Shown here: positions 28,342 through 36,808 of the stretch, in pieces
Position numbering within the stretch: the first letter of the stretch is position 1
Layout: each line of letters begins with the position of its first letter
DNA from: Demequina lutea
Lineage (GTDB): Bacteria > Actinomycetota > Actinomycetes > Actinomycetales > Demequinaceae
DNA: 64,000 bases
Assembly (NCBI RefSeq): GCF_013409005.1
Contig: NZ_JACBZO010000001.1
Coordinates: 372,001-436,000, forward strand
Reading direction: 5' to 3'
Program-made: the position numbers and the translations under genes
The notes under the pieces: generated by a model
What the model saw: only the letters and a program-made list of their open reading frames with translations
What the model was told of the DNA's origin: nothing
Database searches by the model: none

Positions 28342-29472
28342 CTAGCCCGCCGCGCCCCCGGCCTTGAGATGTCCCGAGATAAATACAAGCGCATAAGGAA
28401 GTAACTCGCGGGCCGTATGCCAGGTGTGAAATCCGTTTGGAAGGTTTCGATAGACGACGTCTTGGCCGCGGGCTGTGAGCTTCGCCGCGAGTGTCACGTT
28501 GTCGTTTCTGTCGCCGGCGTCGCCATTGCCCGACGTGCCAAAGAACGTCGCCACCGGGTGCTCGAACGTCATCGTGTCGACGTACACGCCGGGTGAATGC
28601 GCGAGGAATTCGGCGTTGGTCGCGAGCGCCCCGCGGGCGCCCTCGCCGGGGTTGTCGTACCCCTCGAGCGAGATGATGGCGCCGTAAAGCTCCGGGTGGC
28701 GCAGACCCTGGTCGACGGCGCAAAAGGCCCCCGCCGACATGCCGCCGATGGCGCGGGACTCCCAGGTGGCGGCCGTCGCGTAGTGGGCGTCGACCCACGG
28801 CACCACGACGTCGGTGAGGTAGGTCTCCACCTGCGGCCCCCCCGTGGTCGAGTCGAGGCATTCGGTGTCGAGCTGGTCTAGTCCGAAGCCGTTGACCTCG
28901 GGCATGACCACGATCATCGGCTGAATCAGACCCTCGTTGATCAGTACATCCATGGTGTGAGCAAGGGCCCCGCCGACGCTCCAGTCGGCCGACGTGCCGG
29001 GCGACCCGTGGATCAGGACGAGCGTCGGGTAGCGCACGGCCGATGCCTTGCGATATCCGGGGGGCGTATATACCCACGTGGTCGAGGCGGGCATGTTCAG
29101 CGCGCGTGGCATCGGGATGCTCTCCGGCGTCAGCCCGCCCGAAGTCGCCGTGGCCGCCACAGCCTGGTCGGTGACGAGCCGGACCGCTCCGTCAAGCGAC
29201 GGCGCGTAGCCGCTCCACGCGTTGACGCCGAGCGCCACGGATACGATCGCCGCGACCACCGAACCAAGCACCGTGAGCACCGCGCGCCCTTTGCGCCGTC
29301 GCCACCGCACCGCCAGCACCACAAGCGCCACGGCCGCCGCGACGGCCGCCGCGAAGGGCCACCAGGTCGCGAGCAAGTCGGTGCCGTCCGCGAGCCTGTC
29401 GACGATGGCGGGGGGCAGCGACAGTGACCTGGGCGCCGTCAGGTCGGGGGCCGCCGCCGGGATCATCGCCAT
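28342..29472 (-). CDS. Membrane-anchored alpha/beta-hydrolase, esterase family
   Basis: 376 residues. Two N-terminal helices (LATWWPFAAAVAAAVALVVLAV and AVLTVLGSVVAAIVSVALGV) anchor an extracellular esterase domain of the antigen-85/esterase-D type. The nucleophile elbow is GGMSAGAF, the oxyanion region is LIHGSPGTSADW and a late His lies in NGFHTWHTARE. It is divergent from a gene resembling aminoacyl-phosphatidylglycerol synthases. In Corynebacterium glutamicum and Enterococcus, such synthases are paired with an extracellular hydrolase that removes the amino acid from the lipid, so that is the best-supported role. ATG 29472 is chosen with GAGGG upstream; GTG 29487 is possible. Confidence 0.8.
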   Translation of the reverse strand: MAMIPAAAPDLTAPRSLSLPPAIVDRLADGTDLLATWWPFAAAVAAAVALVVLAVRWRRRKGRAVLTVLGSVVAAIVSVALGVNAWSGYAPSLDGAVRLVTDQAVAATATSGGLTPESIPMPRALNMPASTTWVYTPPGYRKASAVRYPTLVLIHGSPGTSADWSVGGALAHTMDVLINEGLIQPMIVVMPEVNGFGLDQLDTECLDSTTGGPQVETYLTDVVVPWVDAHYATAATWESRAIGGMSAGAFCAVDQGLRHPELYGAIISLEGYDNPGEGARGALATNAEFLAHSPGVYVDTMTFEHPVATFFGTSGNGDAGDRNDNVTLAAKLTARGQDVVYRNLPNGFHTWHTARELLPYALVFISGHLKAGGAAG

Positions 29473-29520
29473 GCCCGCTACCCTCACTCCTCAGCGCTCG
29501 TTGTCGACCACAATGGTCCC

Positions 29521-31209
29521 ATGCCCCCTACTGCTGCCAACGATTGGCGACGCCGAGATCGCACCAGGCGTGTCGCCGCAATTGTGGTGGGGGCGGTGGG
29601 CGTGGTCGGAATCCTGTCTGCGGTCTCCAGGCCGCTACGCGGCCGCCTCGAGATCGTGCTCGAGTGGATTCCGTTCCACGCGACGCGCGGCGCGGCGTCG
29701 ACGCTCGTGCTCGTGTCCCTCGCTCTCGTGCTGACGGCGCGCGGCCTGCGGCGCGGTGGGCGGCTCGCCTGGGCGGGGACGGTCGCGCTGCTCGCCTTCT
29801 CCGTTGCGCTGAACATCGTCAAGGGCCTGGACATTGAAGAGGCTGCCGTGGGTCTTGCAGCGGCAGTCTGGCTTGCCACGCAGCGGCACGCGTTTCCCGT
29901 ATTGCCGACGCGGGTCGCGGCGCGCAGGGCGCTTGTCCTTGGAGGAGGCGGCGCAGTCGCCGCCGTGCTCGGCGGCGTTGCACTGTCGATGGCCGTGGGA
30001 CGCAAGCACCATCCTCACTTTGGCGAATCCACCCGTGCCGTCGCCCAGCGACTCGGCGGTGACTGGGCCCTCCCCTTGCCGGGCGGGGGTGACTTCGTGA
30101 CGCCGATGCTCGTGGCGCTCGGCATCGGCCTGGCGGGAACGACGCTGTGGCTTTTGCTGTCGCCACGGCCAGGTCGCAGGCTCTCCGCCTCCGCCCACGC
30201 CGAGGAAAGGGAGAGGGCAAGGGAGATCGTCAAGGCGCACGGCGGCGGCACTCTCGATTACTTTGCGTTGCGCGACGACAAGGACTGGTTCTTCTACGAA
30301 TCCTCGGTCGTCGCGCATTCGGTGCGACGCGGCGTGTGCCTGGTGTCCCCCGATCCGATTGGCCCGGCGGCGGAGCGGGAAGGCGCGCTCGCGGCCTTTT
30401 TGGCGCACGCGCAGCGTCACGGGTGGTCCGTCGCCGTGATCGGCGCGTCGCCCGAGTGGCTACCTCTATATGAGGCCACGGGGATGCGGGCGCTGTACAT
30501 GGGCGATGAGGCCGTCGTCGATTGCGGGAAGTTCACCCTCGAGGGTCCCCCGATGAAGAGCCTGCGCGGTGCCTACGGTCGCGTGCAACGCGCCGGATAC
30601 ACGGCCGAGTTCACGGACCCTCTTGCGGTCACGCCCCAGGACAGGGCCGCGATTGAGGACCTCACGGTGGCAAGCAGGCGTGGTGAGGCGGAGCGCGGCT
30701 TCTCGATGACACTGTCGCGCATGTTTGACCCGCACGACGCGGGGTTGCTGCTCACGATCGTGCGCGACGGAGACGGGACGATCCAGGCGTTTCTGCAGTG
30801 GACCCCTGCGACGCGCATCGGCGGCTGGTCGCTCGACGTGATGCGTCGCAACCCGGCGGGAGACCTGCCCAACGGCATCATGGACTTCGCGATCGTCGCG
30901 ACCATCTTTCACGTGGCCCCAGGCGGCGGCGGGCTGGGACTCAACTTCGCGATGCTCCGCGAGGTTGTGGCGAGCGAGTCGACATCGGGACGGGCGCGGC
31001 TGTCCAAGGCCGCGGTTCGCGCGCTCACCGGCAAGACCCAGGTCGAGTCGCTGTGGCGCTTCAACTCCAAGTACGACCCGGCATGGGTTCCCCGCTACGT
31101 GGTCCTCGACTCGCTTGACCAACTGGTGCTTCAAGGCTTTGCGATGGCCGATGCCGAGGGGGTGGGCGAACTGCCCCTCCTTGGTCGGTTCTTGGGCCGG
31201 AGCACATGA
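29521..31209 (+). CDS. Aminoacyl-phosphatidylglycerol synthase-like protein (DUF2156/MprF C-terminal type)
   Basis: 562 residues. An N-terminal set of about five membrane helices (to residue 220) precedes a cytosolic double-GNAT domain. Hallmarks of the MprF synthase domain are visible: DYFALRDDKDWFFYESSVVAHSVRRGVCLVSPDPIG, EGPPMKSLRGAYGRVQRAGY, NGIMDFAIVATI and the final FNSKYDPAWVPRYVVL. These enzymes transfer Lys, Ala or Arg from aminoacyl-tRNA to membrane lipid, lowering negative surface charge. The flippase half of staphylococcal MprF is shorter here. The stop overlaps the following transporter gene (ATGA), and the esterase gene diverges upstream. Which amino acid is used cannot be read from sequence. 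Confidence 0.82.
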   Translation: MPPTAANDWRRRDRTRRVAAIVVGAVGVVGILSAVSRPLRGRLEIVLEWIPFHATRGAASTLVLVSLALVLTARGLRRGGRLAWAGTVALLAFSVALNIVKGLDIEEAAVGLAAAVWLATQRHAFPVLPTRVAARRALVLGGGGAVAAVLGGVALSMAVGRKHHPHFGESTRAVAQRLGGDWALPLPGGGDFVTPMLVALGIGLAGTTLWLLLSPRPGRRLSASAHAEERERAREIVKAHGGGTLDYFALRDDKDWFFYESSVVAHSVRRGVCLVSPDPIGPAAEREGALAAFLAHAQRHGWSVAVIGASPEWLPLYEATGMRALYMGDEAVVDCGKFTLEGPPMKSLRGAYGRVQRAGYTAEFTDPLAVTPQDRAAIEDLTVASRRGEAERGFSMTLSRMFDPHDAGLLLTIVRDGDGTIQAFLQWTPATRIGGWSLDVMRRNPAGDLPNGIMDFAIVATIFHVAPGGGGLGLNFAMLREVVASESTSGRARLSKAAVRALTGKTQVESLWRFNSKYDPAWVPRYVVLDSLDQLVLQGFAMADAEGVGELPLLGRFLGRST

Positions 31210-32048
31210 CCCTTTCGCTCATCGCGGCCGTCCTCGGTGCAGTGCTCTACGGTGTCGGGTCCATTCTCCAGGCGCTCGCCGTGAGGAGGGCGGCCGGGCT
31301 GAGCGCGCTGAGGCAGCCCCTCTACATTGCAGGACTCGCTTGCGATGGCGCGGCCTGGGTCGCATCCCTTCTCGCGTTGAACGCACTGCCCTTGTTCACG
31401 GTCCAGGCCGTCCTCGCGGGCTCGCTCGCGGTGGCCGTCCTCTTGGCACGCATCTTTCTTGCCGCGGTGCTGCGCACCATTGACATCGTCGCCGTGGTGG
31501 TGATCGTCGTCGCGCTCGCGGTGCTCGCGCTCGCGGCAGGGCCCGATCCTGCGGGTGCGGGCGACCTTGTCTCGGGGGGCTTCAAGGCGGCGATGCTCGC
31601 CGCGTTGGTTGCCCTGGTGGTCGCCGCCGTGCTCACCTATCGGCGCGGGTCCGGAATCTGGTTCGCGGTGCTCGCGGGACTCGCCTCGTCCGGCGCGGCG
31701 ATCAGTGCTCGCGCGGCCCACCTCGCGATGCCTTCGGGTCCTCTCGAGCTGGTGAGAACGGCGGCGCAGCCGCTCGTGTGGGCCATCGTCGGCTTTGGCG
31801 TGCTGACAGCGGTGGCGTATGCGCGGTCGCTCGAGCGCGCGGCCGTGGGGCCTGCGACCGCGGTCCTGTCGGTCGTGGACGTGCTCGTCCCTGCAGGGAT
31901 CGGGTTGGTGGTGCTAAACGACGTGGTGCGTGGCGGTTGGGCGCCCGCCGCCGTGGTCGCGACGGCCGCCGCACTCGTCGCTTGCGTCGTGCTGGCGATG
32001 AGCCCGGCGGAAGAAAAGGTCCAAGGCTTGGCGGCCGTCGCGGCATAG
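31206..32048 (+). CDS. EamA/DMT-type multi-helix transporter
   Basis: 280 residues with nine or ten membrane helices and very short loops (LIAAVLGAVLYGVGSILQALAVRR at the start). The ordering, with a repeat of the five-helix pattern and ALERAAVGPATAVLSVVDVLVPAGIG near the end, fits the drug/metabolite transporter superfamily. It overlaps the synthase-like gene by 4 bases, so it is probably co-expressed and might move a lipid or amino-acid product. I do not recognise a closer family. Confidence 0.72.
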   Translation: MTLSLIAAVLGAVLYGVGSILQALAVRRAAGLSALRQPLYIAGLACDGAAWVASLLALNALPLFTVQAVLAGSLAVAVLLARIFLAAVLRTIDIVAVVVIVVALAVLALAAGPDPAGAGDLVSGGFKAAMLAALVALVVAAVLTYRRGSGIWFAVLAGLASSGAAISARAAHLAMPSGPLELVRTAAQPLVWAIVGFGVLTAVAYARSLERAAVGPATAVLSVVDVLVPAGIGLVVLNDVVRGGWAPAAVVATAAALVACVVLAMSPAEEKVQGLAAVAA

Positions 32049-32084
32049 CCGCTGCGACAGTGGCGGGCCGCTATTCTCTCGGCC

Positions 32085-33377
32085 ATGGGCAACGAAGCCG
32101 ACCAGCGTCACTCAGACCGCATCCTTGGCGCCGACGGCATCCGCGCCATGGCCGCCCTGGGCGTGATTTTCTCGCACCTCTACCAGCGGCTCTTCATGCC
32201 GGATCAGGCTCAGTGGTACCAGACGGTCCAGGCGCTGTTCATGAAGGGCGCCTTCGGGGTGTCCACGTTCTTTGTGCTTTCGGGGATGCTGCTCAGCTAC
32301 CCGTATTGGAAGGCGTACCTCGCAGGCCAGCCGATGCCGAAGCTGGGCCACTTTGTCAGGCGCCGTGCCGCGCGCATCGTGCCCGCTTACTACGCGAGCC
32401 TGCTCGTCAGTTTTGCGCTGACGTTCGCGATCGCGCCCGACGCGGGCTACAAGGTGTGGCGACTCATTGCAGGCCTCACATTCACCTCCGACTTCGACTA
32501 CGTGACCTTCTTTCCGTCGGAGATCAACGGGCCGCTGTGGTCGATCAGCTTCGAGGTGTTCAGCTACGTGCTGCTGGCACTGATGATGGCAGCTCTGTTC
32601 TGGTGGATTGGTCGCCGGGTGGCGGGGAGCGGCGCCAAGGTCGCGGCGGCACGTCGCAAGGGGACCCCGCTGCGGGGCCTCGCGTACTGGGCCGTCATCT
32701 TTGTGGCGGTCAACGTGCTCAACGGCGTGCTGGTCGCCTCCGTGAAGCTGTCCGATGAGGGCAAGGGTTGGCAGTACGGAGATATCGGTGGCGCCAAGGA
32801 GTGGATGCCGGGCTACAACCCGCTCGGACTCTTTGGGCACTTCCTGCTTGGAATCCTCGCGGCGTGGGCCATCGCGTCGTGGAGCGCGCGGCAGGCAGGG
32901 GCCGGCGGGAAAGCGGGCGATACCGCTGTCGCGCTGACGCGTTGGTGGTGGGATGCGATCGCCGCAGCCGGGTTCGTCGCGTCGGGGGTGCTGCTGTGGA
33001 CCGTGCGCTCGCCCGCCGAGCCCACCAATCTCACCGGCTTTCAAGACCAGCCCTACCTGTTCCCGCTCTTCGCACTCGCGGTGGCAATCACGCTGGTCGG
33101 CCTGGCGCATTCGCGACTTCTTGGACGTATTGTCGACAACCGCTTTGCGCGCTACACGGCGACGGTCTCGTTTGGCCTCTATGTGTGGCACTACCTGGTG
33201 CTTTATCTGTTTTCGTACATCACGGACGGCCGGTTCGAGTACTACGGCATCCACTCATGGCCACAGCACCTGGCCATCAGCGGTGCCGTGCTGGTGGTCT
33301 CGTATGTCATTGCGACGTTCAGCTGGCGGTGGCTTGAGCAGCCGGTGTTGCGATCCCGATGGGCTACGCGGCGCTGA
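32085..33377 (+). CDS. Acyltransferase family 3 membrane protein
   Basis: 430 residues and about ten membrane helices. The N-terminal signature ILGADGIRAMAALGVIFSHLYQRLF contains the catalytic His, and FVRRRAARIVPAYYASL with INGPLWSISFEVFSYVLL matches the OafA/YrhL family, which O-acylates polysaccharide, peptidoglycan or lipid on the outer face. The C-terminus FGLYVWHYLVLYLF is typical. Following the synthase-like and transporter genes, a role in envelope modification is likely; the acceptor is unknown. Confidence 0.88.
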   Translation: MGNEADQRHSDRILGADGIRAMAALGVIFSHLYQRLFMPDQAQWYQTVQALFMKGAFGVSTFFVLSGMLLSYPYWKAYLAGQPMPKLGHFVRRRAARIVPAYYASLLVSFALTFAIAPDAGYKVWRLIAGLTFTSDFDYVTFFPSEINGPLWSISFEVFSYVLLALMMAALFWWIGRRVAGSGAKVAAARRKGTPLRGLAYWAVIFVAVNVLNGVLVASVKLSDEGKGWQYGDIGGAKEWMPGYNPLGLFGHFLLGILAAWAIASWSARQAGAGGKAGDTAVALTRWWWDAIAAAGFVASGVLLWTVRSPAEPTNLTGFQDQPYLFPLFALAVAITLVGLAHSRLLGRIVDNRFARYTATVSFGLYVWHYLVLYLFSYITDGRFEYYGIHSWPQHLAISGAVLVVSYVIATFSWRWLEQPVLRSRWATRR

Positions 33378-33439
33378 ATCGACAGGCTCAGGTCGGAGCC
33401 GCGTTTGCGCGGGGGCCGCGCGCGTGGTCCCATGGAGCC

Positions 33440-33715
33440 ATGAGTGGACCTAAGGGATTTGATTTTCGCACCCGCACCAACGGAGAGGTTCACATCTTTA
33501 GCCAAGGCAAACTGGCCAAGATGCTCAAGGGCGAGGACGCCGCGGCGTTCCTGGCCGCCGCCGAAAAGGGTGACGCGCAAGAGCTGATGGCCGAGGCCAT
33601 CGGCGGCGCGGGCGCAGGGTCGCGCGTGGCCGGCGGCCCCACGGGCCCGGGCTCCAACCTCCACGGCAACGGCGCGAGCCACGCACCGACGGTGTTCCGC
33701 CGCAAGACGGGCTGA
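33440..33715 (+). CDS. Small hypothetical protein
   Basis: 91 residues from ATG 33440 (MSGPKGFDFRTRTNGEVHIFSQGKLAKML), then an acidic helix (GEDAAAFLAAAEKGDAQELMAEAI) and a Gly-rich tail ending FRRKTG. No membrane segment or known motif. A frame open from 33359 would overlap the acyltransferase end and is not preferred. It converges with the module B membrane proteins, leaving 18 bases. Function unknown. Confidence 0.6.
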   Translation: MSGPKGFDFRTRTNGEVHIFSQGKLAKMLKGEDAAAFLAAAEKGDAQELMAEAIGGAGAGSRVAGGPTGPGSNLHGNGASHAPTVFRRKTG

Positions 33716-33733
33716 CGCCGGGCGAGGTGGGGG

Positions 33734-35275
33734 TCAGTAGACGTTGAGGTATTGGGCGGTGTCCACCGTCTTGACCGCGCCGTCGGGGGTAGTGATGCGC
33801 CACTGGCCGACGAGCAAAACGTAGTTAGACCACGTAATGTCCGCATCGCCAACACCGGGACACATGGTCCAGGGCTCTGCCTTGACCGTCAGTGATTGAG
33901 GTCCCGCAAAGCGGTTCGTCGTGACGGGTTGTGTTGCGCTGATGGCCGCAGATGCCACCACAGTAGAGGCGTCGGTGGTGACCTTGGACCCAGGGATGGT
34001 GATCGTGGAGGTCTGGAGGTAGACGATGCGCGCGCCTGGAAGGAGCTCGACGCGAGAACCGTCGGGAATGCCGAGTGCCCACGCGGTCGCATCGATGTCT
34101 CCGCCATTCCGCACCGCTGCGGCCGTCGCCATGCCCAACGAAAGGTATACCGAGTCGCGAGACTCACTAGCCAGCGAAAAGTAGCCCGCGCTCGCGCCGC
34201 ACGTGAAGGCGTCGATCGAGTCGAACACGCCAACAGACTCCTGGTCGTAGGTTTGCATCCACGAGAGGGAATCAGTGCCGGGGATCGTGACGGTGACGGG
34301 CTCGCTCACGAGGACGGCGCTGAAGTCCTCGCGCAGGTCCTTCTTGTCGTACAGCATGGTGATGGTCGAGGCCGTCTCATCCAACTTGGCATCGGGTGTG
34401 AAGTCGGGCAGACATGCGCGGGCGGGGGAGTCCTGATCGATTGTCTGGGCACAGTCGTAGGAGCCTGGGACGTAGATGCCTTGGGGGTCGAGGTTGGCAG
34501 GGTCCAGGCTATAAGCGCTGCGATAGGTCCCAAGCGTTTGATAGAGCGCGACCGATTCGGGCGTCGAGAAGACGCGAGTGATCCCCACGATGTCATACTG
34601 CCCAGGCTCTAATGTGGACTCTGTCGAGGTGTCGTCGCCTGGACAGTGGATCCACGATGCCACGAGCTGCGCGCCGTTTTGACCCTGGGAAGCGGCCATT
34701 CCTCCGGGCGCGTTCCAGCCCAATTCCGGTGCGCCGTACGGGACGACTCCTACCACCACGCCGTCGCGTTCGATGATCAAGGACATGCCGGAGTCGGCAA
34801 CGACGCCGAGGTCGGTGCCAGGAGTTTGCGCAAGGTGGGCGTTGACCGCGGGCATGTTGCCAGGGGTTTGGATCGTTTCGCCAGGGGATACGGCGTTCGT
34901 TTGCGTAAGCGCGAACAGGACATCGTGCTCCGCGGGATGCGGATTGGGTGCCGGGTCGCCGCACTTGAGGCCCGCCGTGGCGGACGCGAATTCGGGCCCA
35001 CCGGTGACGGGAAAGGTGGCCACGGCGACTCCGATGGTGGGAGTGGGAATGGGGCTCTTGATGGCGCTGTCTCCGCCGCTCCGACCGCCATACTCGCCCA
35101 CGACGGTTGCGGCCCCCAGGGCGCCCACGGCGACAATTGCGCCGATGCTCCCCGCCCACCGCGCGGCGATGCGTCGGCCAATTGCCCGCTCGGCATCGGC
35201 GCTCAGGGTGGCCGCTTGGACGTGCTTTTCACGAAGGAGAAGCGCGAACGTTTCGCTTAAGCGGCCCACAATCAC
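33734..35275 (-). CDS. Membrane-anchored extracellular partner B1 of sigma module B
   Basis: 513 residues from GTG 35275. Cytoplasmic residues 1-42 (VIVGRLSETFALLLREKHV...) are followed by one helix (SIGAIVAVGALGAATVV) and an extracellular part. That part begins with LKCGDPAPNPHP and contains YDIVGITRVFSTPESVALYQTLG, several Cys-bearing blocks (VPGSYDCAQT, ARACLPDF) and a terminal LLVGQWRITTPDGAVKTVDTAQYL. It is 12 bases downstream of B2, so the four genes of module B form one transcript. By hand count its cytoplasmic segment matches B2 at 36 of 42 positions, clearly more than the exterior does. Anti-sigma/sensor function is inferred. Confidence 0.7.
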   Translation of the reverse strand: MIVGRLSETFALLLREKHVQAATLSADAERAIGRRIAARWAGSIGAIVAVGALGAATVVGEYGGRSGGDSAIKSPIPTPTIGVAVATFPVTGGPEFASATAGLKCGDPAPNPHPAEHDVLFALTQTNAVSPGETIQTPGNMPAVNAHLAQTPGTDLGVVADSGMSLIIERDGVVVGVVPYGAPELGWNAPGGMAASQGQNGAQLVASWIHCPGDDTSTESTLEPGQYDIVGITRVFSTPESVALYQTLGTYRSAYSLDPANLDPQGIYVPGSYDCAQTIDQDSPARACLPDFTPDAKLDETASTITMLYDKKDLREDFSAVLVSEPVTVTIPGTDSLSWMQTYDQESVGVFDSIDAFTCGASAGYFSLASESRDSVYLSLGMATAAAVRNGGDIDATAWALGIPDGSRVELLPGARIVYLQTSTITIPGSKVTTDASTVVASAAISATQPVTTNRFAGPQSLTVKAEPWTMCPGVGDADITWSNYVLLVGQWRITTPDGAVKTVDTAQYLNVY

Positions 35276-35287
35276 CCCAGCATCCTC

Positions 35288-36808
35288 TCAATTCCTGCCG
35301 GATGCCGCCTCGACCGTCGTGACTGTGCCATCGGGGGCGGTGATGCGCCACTGACCCACGATCACCGTATGGACGGTGTTTAGTGTGAGGTCCGCCTGCC
35401 CGGCCTGGCACGCCGTCGCGGGACCAGCCGTGAACGTTGTTTGCTGTGGACCGACAAAACGGTCGGCCGTCACCGCCCCCGCGCCTGTTACCGGGGCCCA
35501 CGCCACGACCGTACTCAGGGTGGCGGTGGCGGCGCCTTCGAGGCTCACATAGGTGAAGTCGTTGAGGAAGACGAGGCGCGCACCCGGAAGGAGTTCCACG
35601 GTTGAACCGTCGGGTGCATCCGTGGCAAAGACGGTGCCAGGCAACCCTGCTCCGTCTTGCTCGGCGTTGAGTGGGACCGTCGCGTACGTCGTCTCGACGT
35701 GATACTTCGCGTCGACGCCCAACGCCATTCCCGATCCCTTCGCCCCGCACGTGACGCTTGCCAGACTGTTGAACGAGCCGAAGCCGTCCCGCCTCCCGGA
35801 GTTTCCCCAGCCCAGCGTCGCGCCGCTTACGAGGGTCGCAGTCAGGGGCTCGCTCACGAGAACGGTAGAGAACGCATCGACGAGTTGTGTGGTCTTGTAA
35901 AGGACGGTGACGGTTCCCGCCTTCGGGTCCACGACGGCATCCTTCGTGATGTCCGGGAGGCACGCGCGCACGGTTGACCGAGAAAGCTCGAGCCCGTGGC
36001 AGTCATACGAACCGGGGAGATAGACGCCGTGGGGATCGGTCTGAGTGCCGGCGTCGAGATACCACGAGGAACCCAACGTCTGGGAAAGCGCAACCGACTC
36101 CGGGGTCGAGAAGACGCGGCCGATCGCGACGAGTTGGTAGGTCCCTGGAGCCACTCCAGAGTTGTTCGACGGAGGCTCGTTGGGACAGTGGGTCCGCTCG
36201 GCGACGAGGAGGCTTGGCCAGTCGCTGCGACTCGAACTCGACAGCGCCGTGGCAAGTTGTGTTCCCTCTCCATCGAGCATGCCTTTGATGATCCCGTCCT
36301 GCACCACGAGAATGTCGATGCCGGACGTCGACACCGTCCCAATTCTCTTGTTGGTGAGATGCGAGATGACCGCGTTCACCGCTGGAACGGCGGCTTGGTC
36401 TGAGCCGGGTAGGGAAACGACCGTCGAGTCACTCGGCGTGACCTCGAGTTTCAGGTCGTTTCCGACGCTGTGCGGCGGGGGCGCGGGGTCGCCACACTTC
36501 AGCCCGGACGATGCGGGCACGAAGTCGGGACCGCCACCGAGGGGAAAGGTCGCCGCCGCGAAACCGATCGTGGGAGTGGGGATGGGGCTGTGCGAGGCGT
36601 TGTGGGCGCCGCCCCGACCGCCGTATGCTCCCGCGGCCGCCGTCGTGCCGAGGGTTCCCGCAAGGACGAGTACCGCGATGAAGCCAGCCCACCGCACCGC
36701 GATGCGTCGGCGTATCGCCCGCTCTGCATCGGTGCTCAGGGTCGCCGCTTGGACATGCTTTTCGCGAAGAAGAAGCGCGAACGTCTCGCGCAAGCGGCCC
36801 GTTGTCAC
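35288..36808 (-). CDS. Membrane-anchored extracellular partner B2 of sigma module B
   Basis: 506 residues from GTG 36808, which overlaps the stop of B3 as GTGA. A longer frame on this strand to 37519 is the shadow of B3. The inner segment (VTTGRLRETFALLLREKHV) nearly equals that of B1; the helix is FIAVLVLAGTLGTTAAAGAY. The exterior starts LKCGDPAPPPHSVGND, contains AIGRVFSTPESVALSQTLG and VPGSYDCHGLELS-like blocks (LPGSYDC, RACLPDITKD), and ends VIVGQWRITAPDGTVTTVEAA. It is a paralogue of B1 and B3, and is probably under the same sigma factor. Confidence 0.7.
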   Translation of the reverse strand: MTTGRLRETFALLLREKHVQAATLSTDAERAIRRRIAVRWAGFIAVLVLAGTLGTTAAAGAYGGRGGAHNASHSPIPTPTIGFAAATFPLGGGPDFVPASSGLKCGDPAPPPHSVGNDLKLEVTPSDSTVVSLPGSDQAAVPAVNAVISHLTNKRIGTVSTSGIDILVVQDGIIKGMLDGEGTQLATALSSSSRSDWPSLLVAERTHCPNEPPSNNSGVAPGTYQLVAIGRVFSTPESVALSQTLGSSWYLDAGTQTDPHGVYLPGSYDCHGLELSRSTVRACLPDITKDAVVDPKAGTVTVLYKTTQLVDAFSTVLVSEPLTATLVSGATLGWGNSGRRDGFGSFNSLASVTCGAKGSGMALGVDAKYHVETTYATVPLNAEQDGAGLPGTVFATDAPDGSTVELLPGARLVFLNDFTYVSLEGAATATLSTVVAWAPVTGAGAVTADRFVGPQQTTFTAGPATACQAGQADLTLNTVHTVIVGQWRITAPDGTVTTVEAASGRN

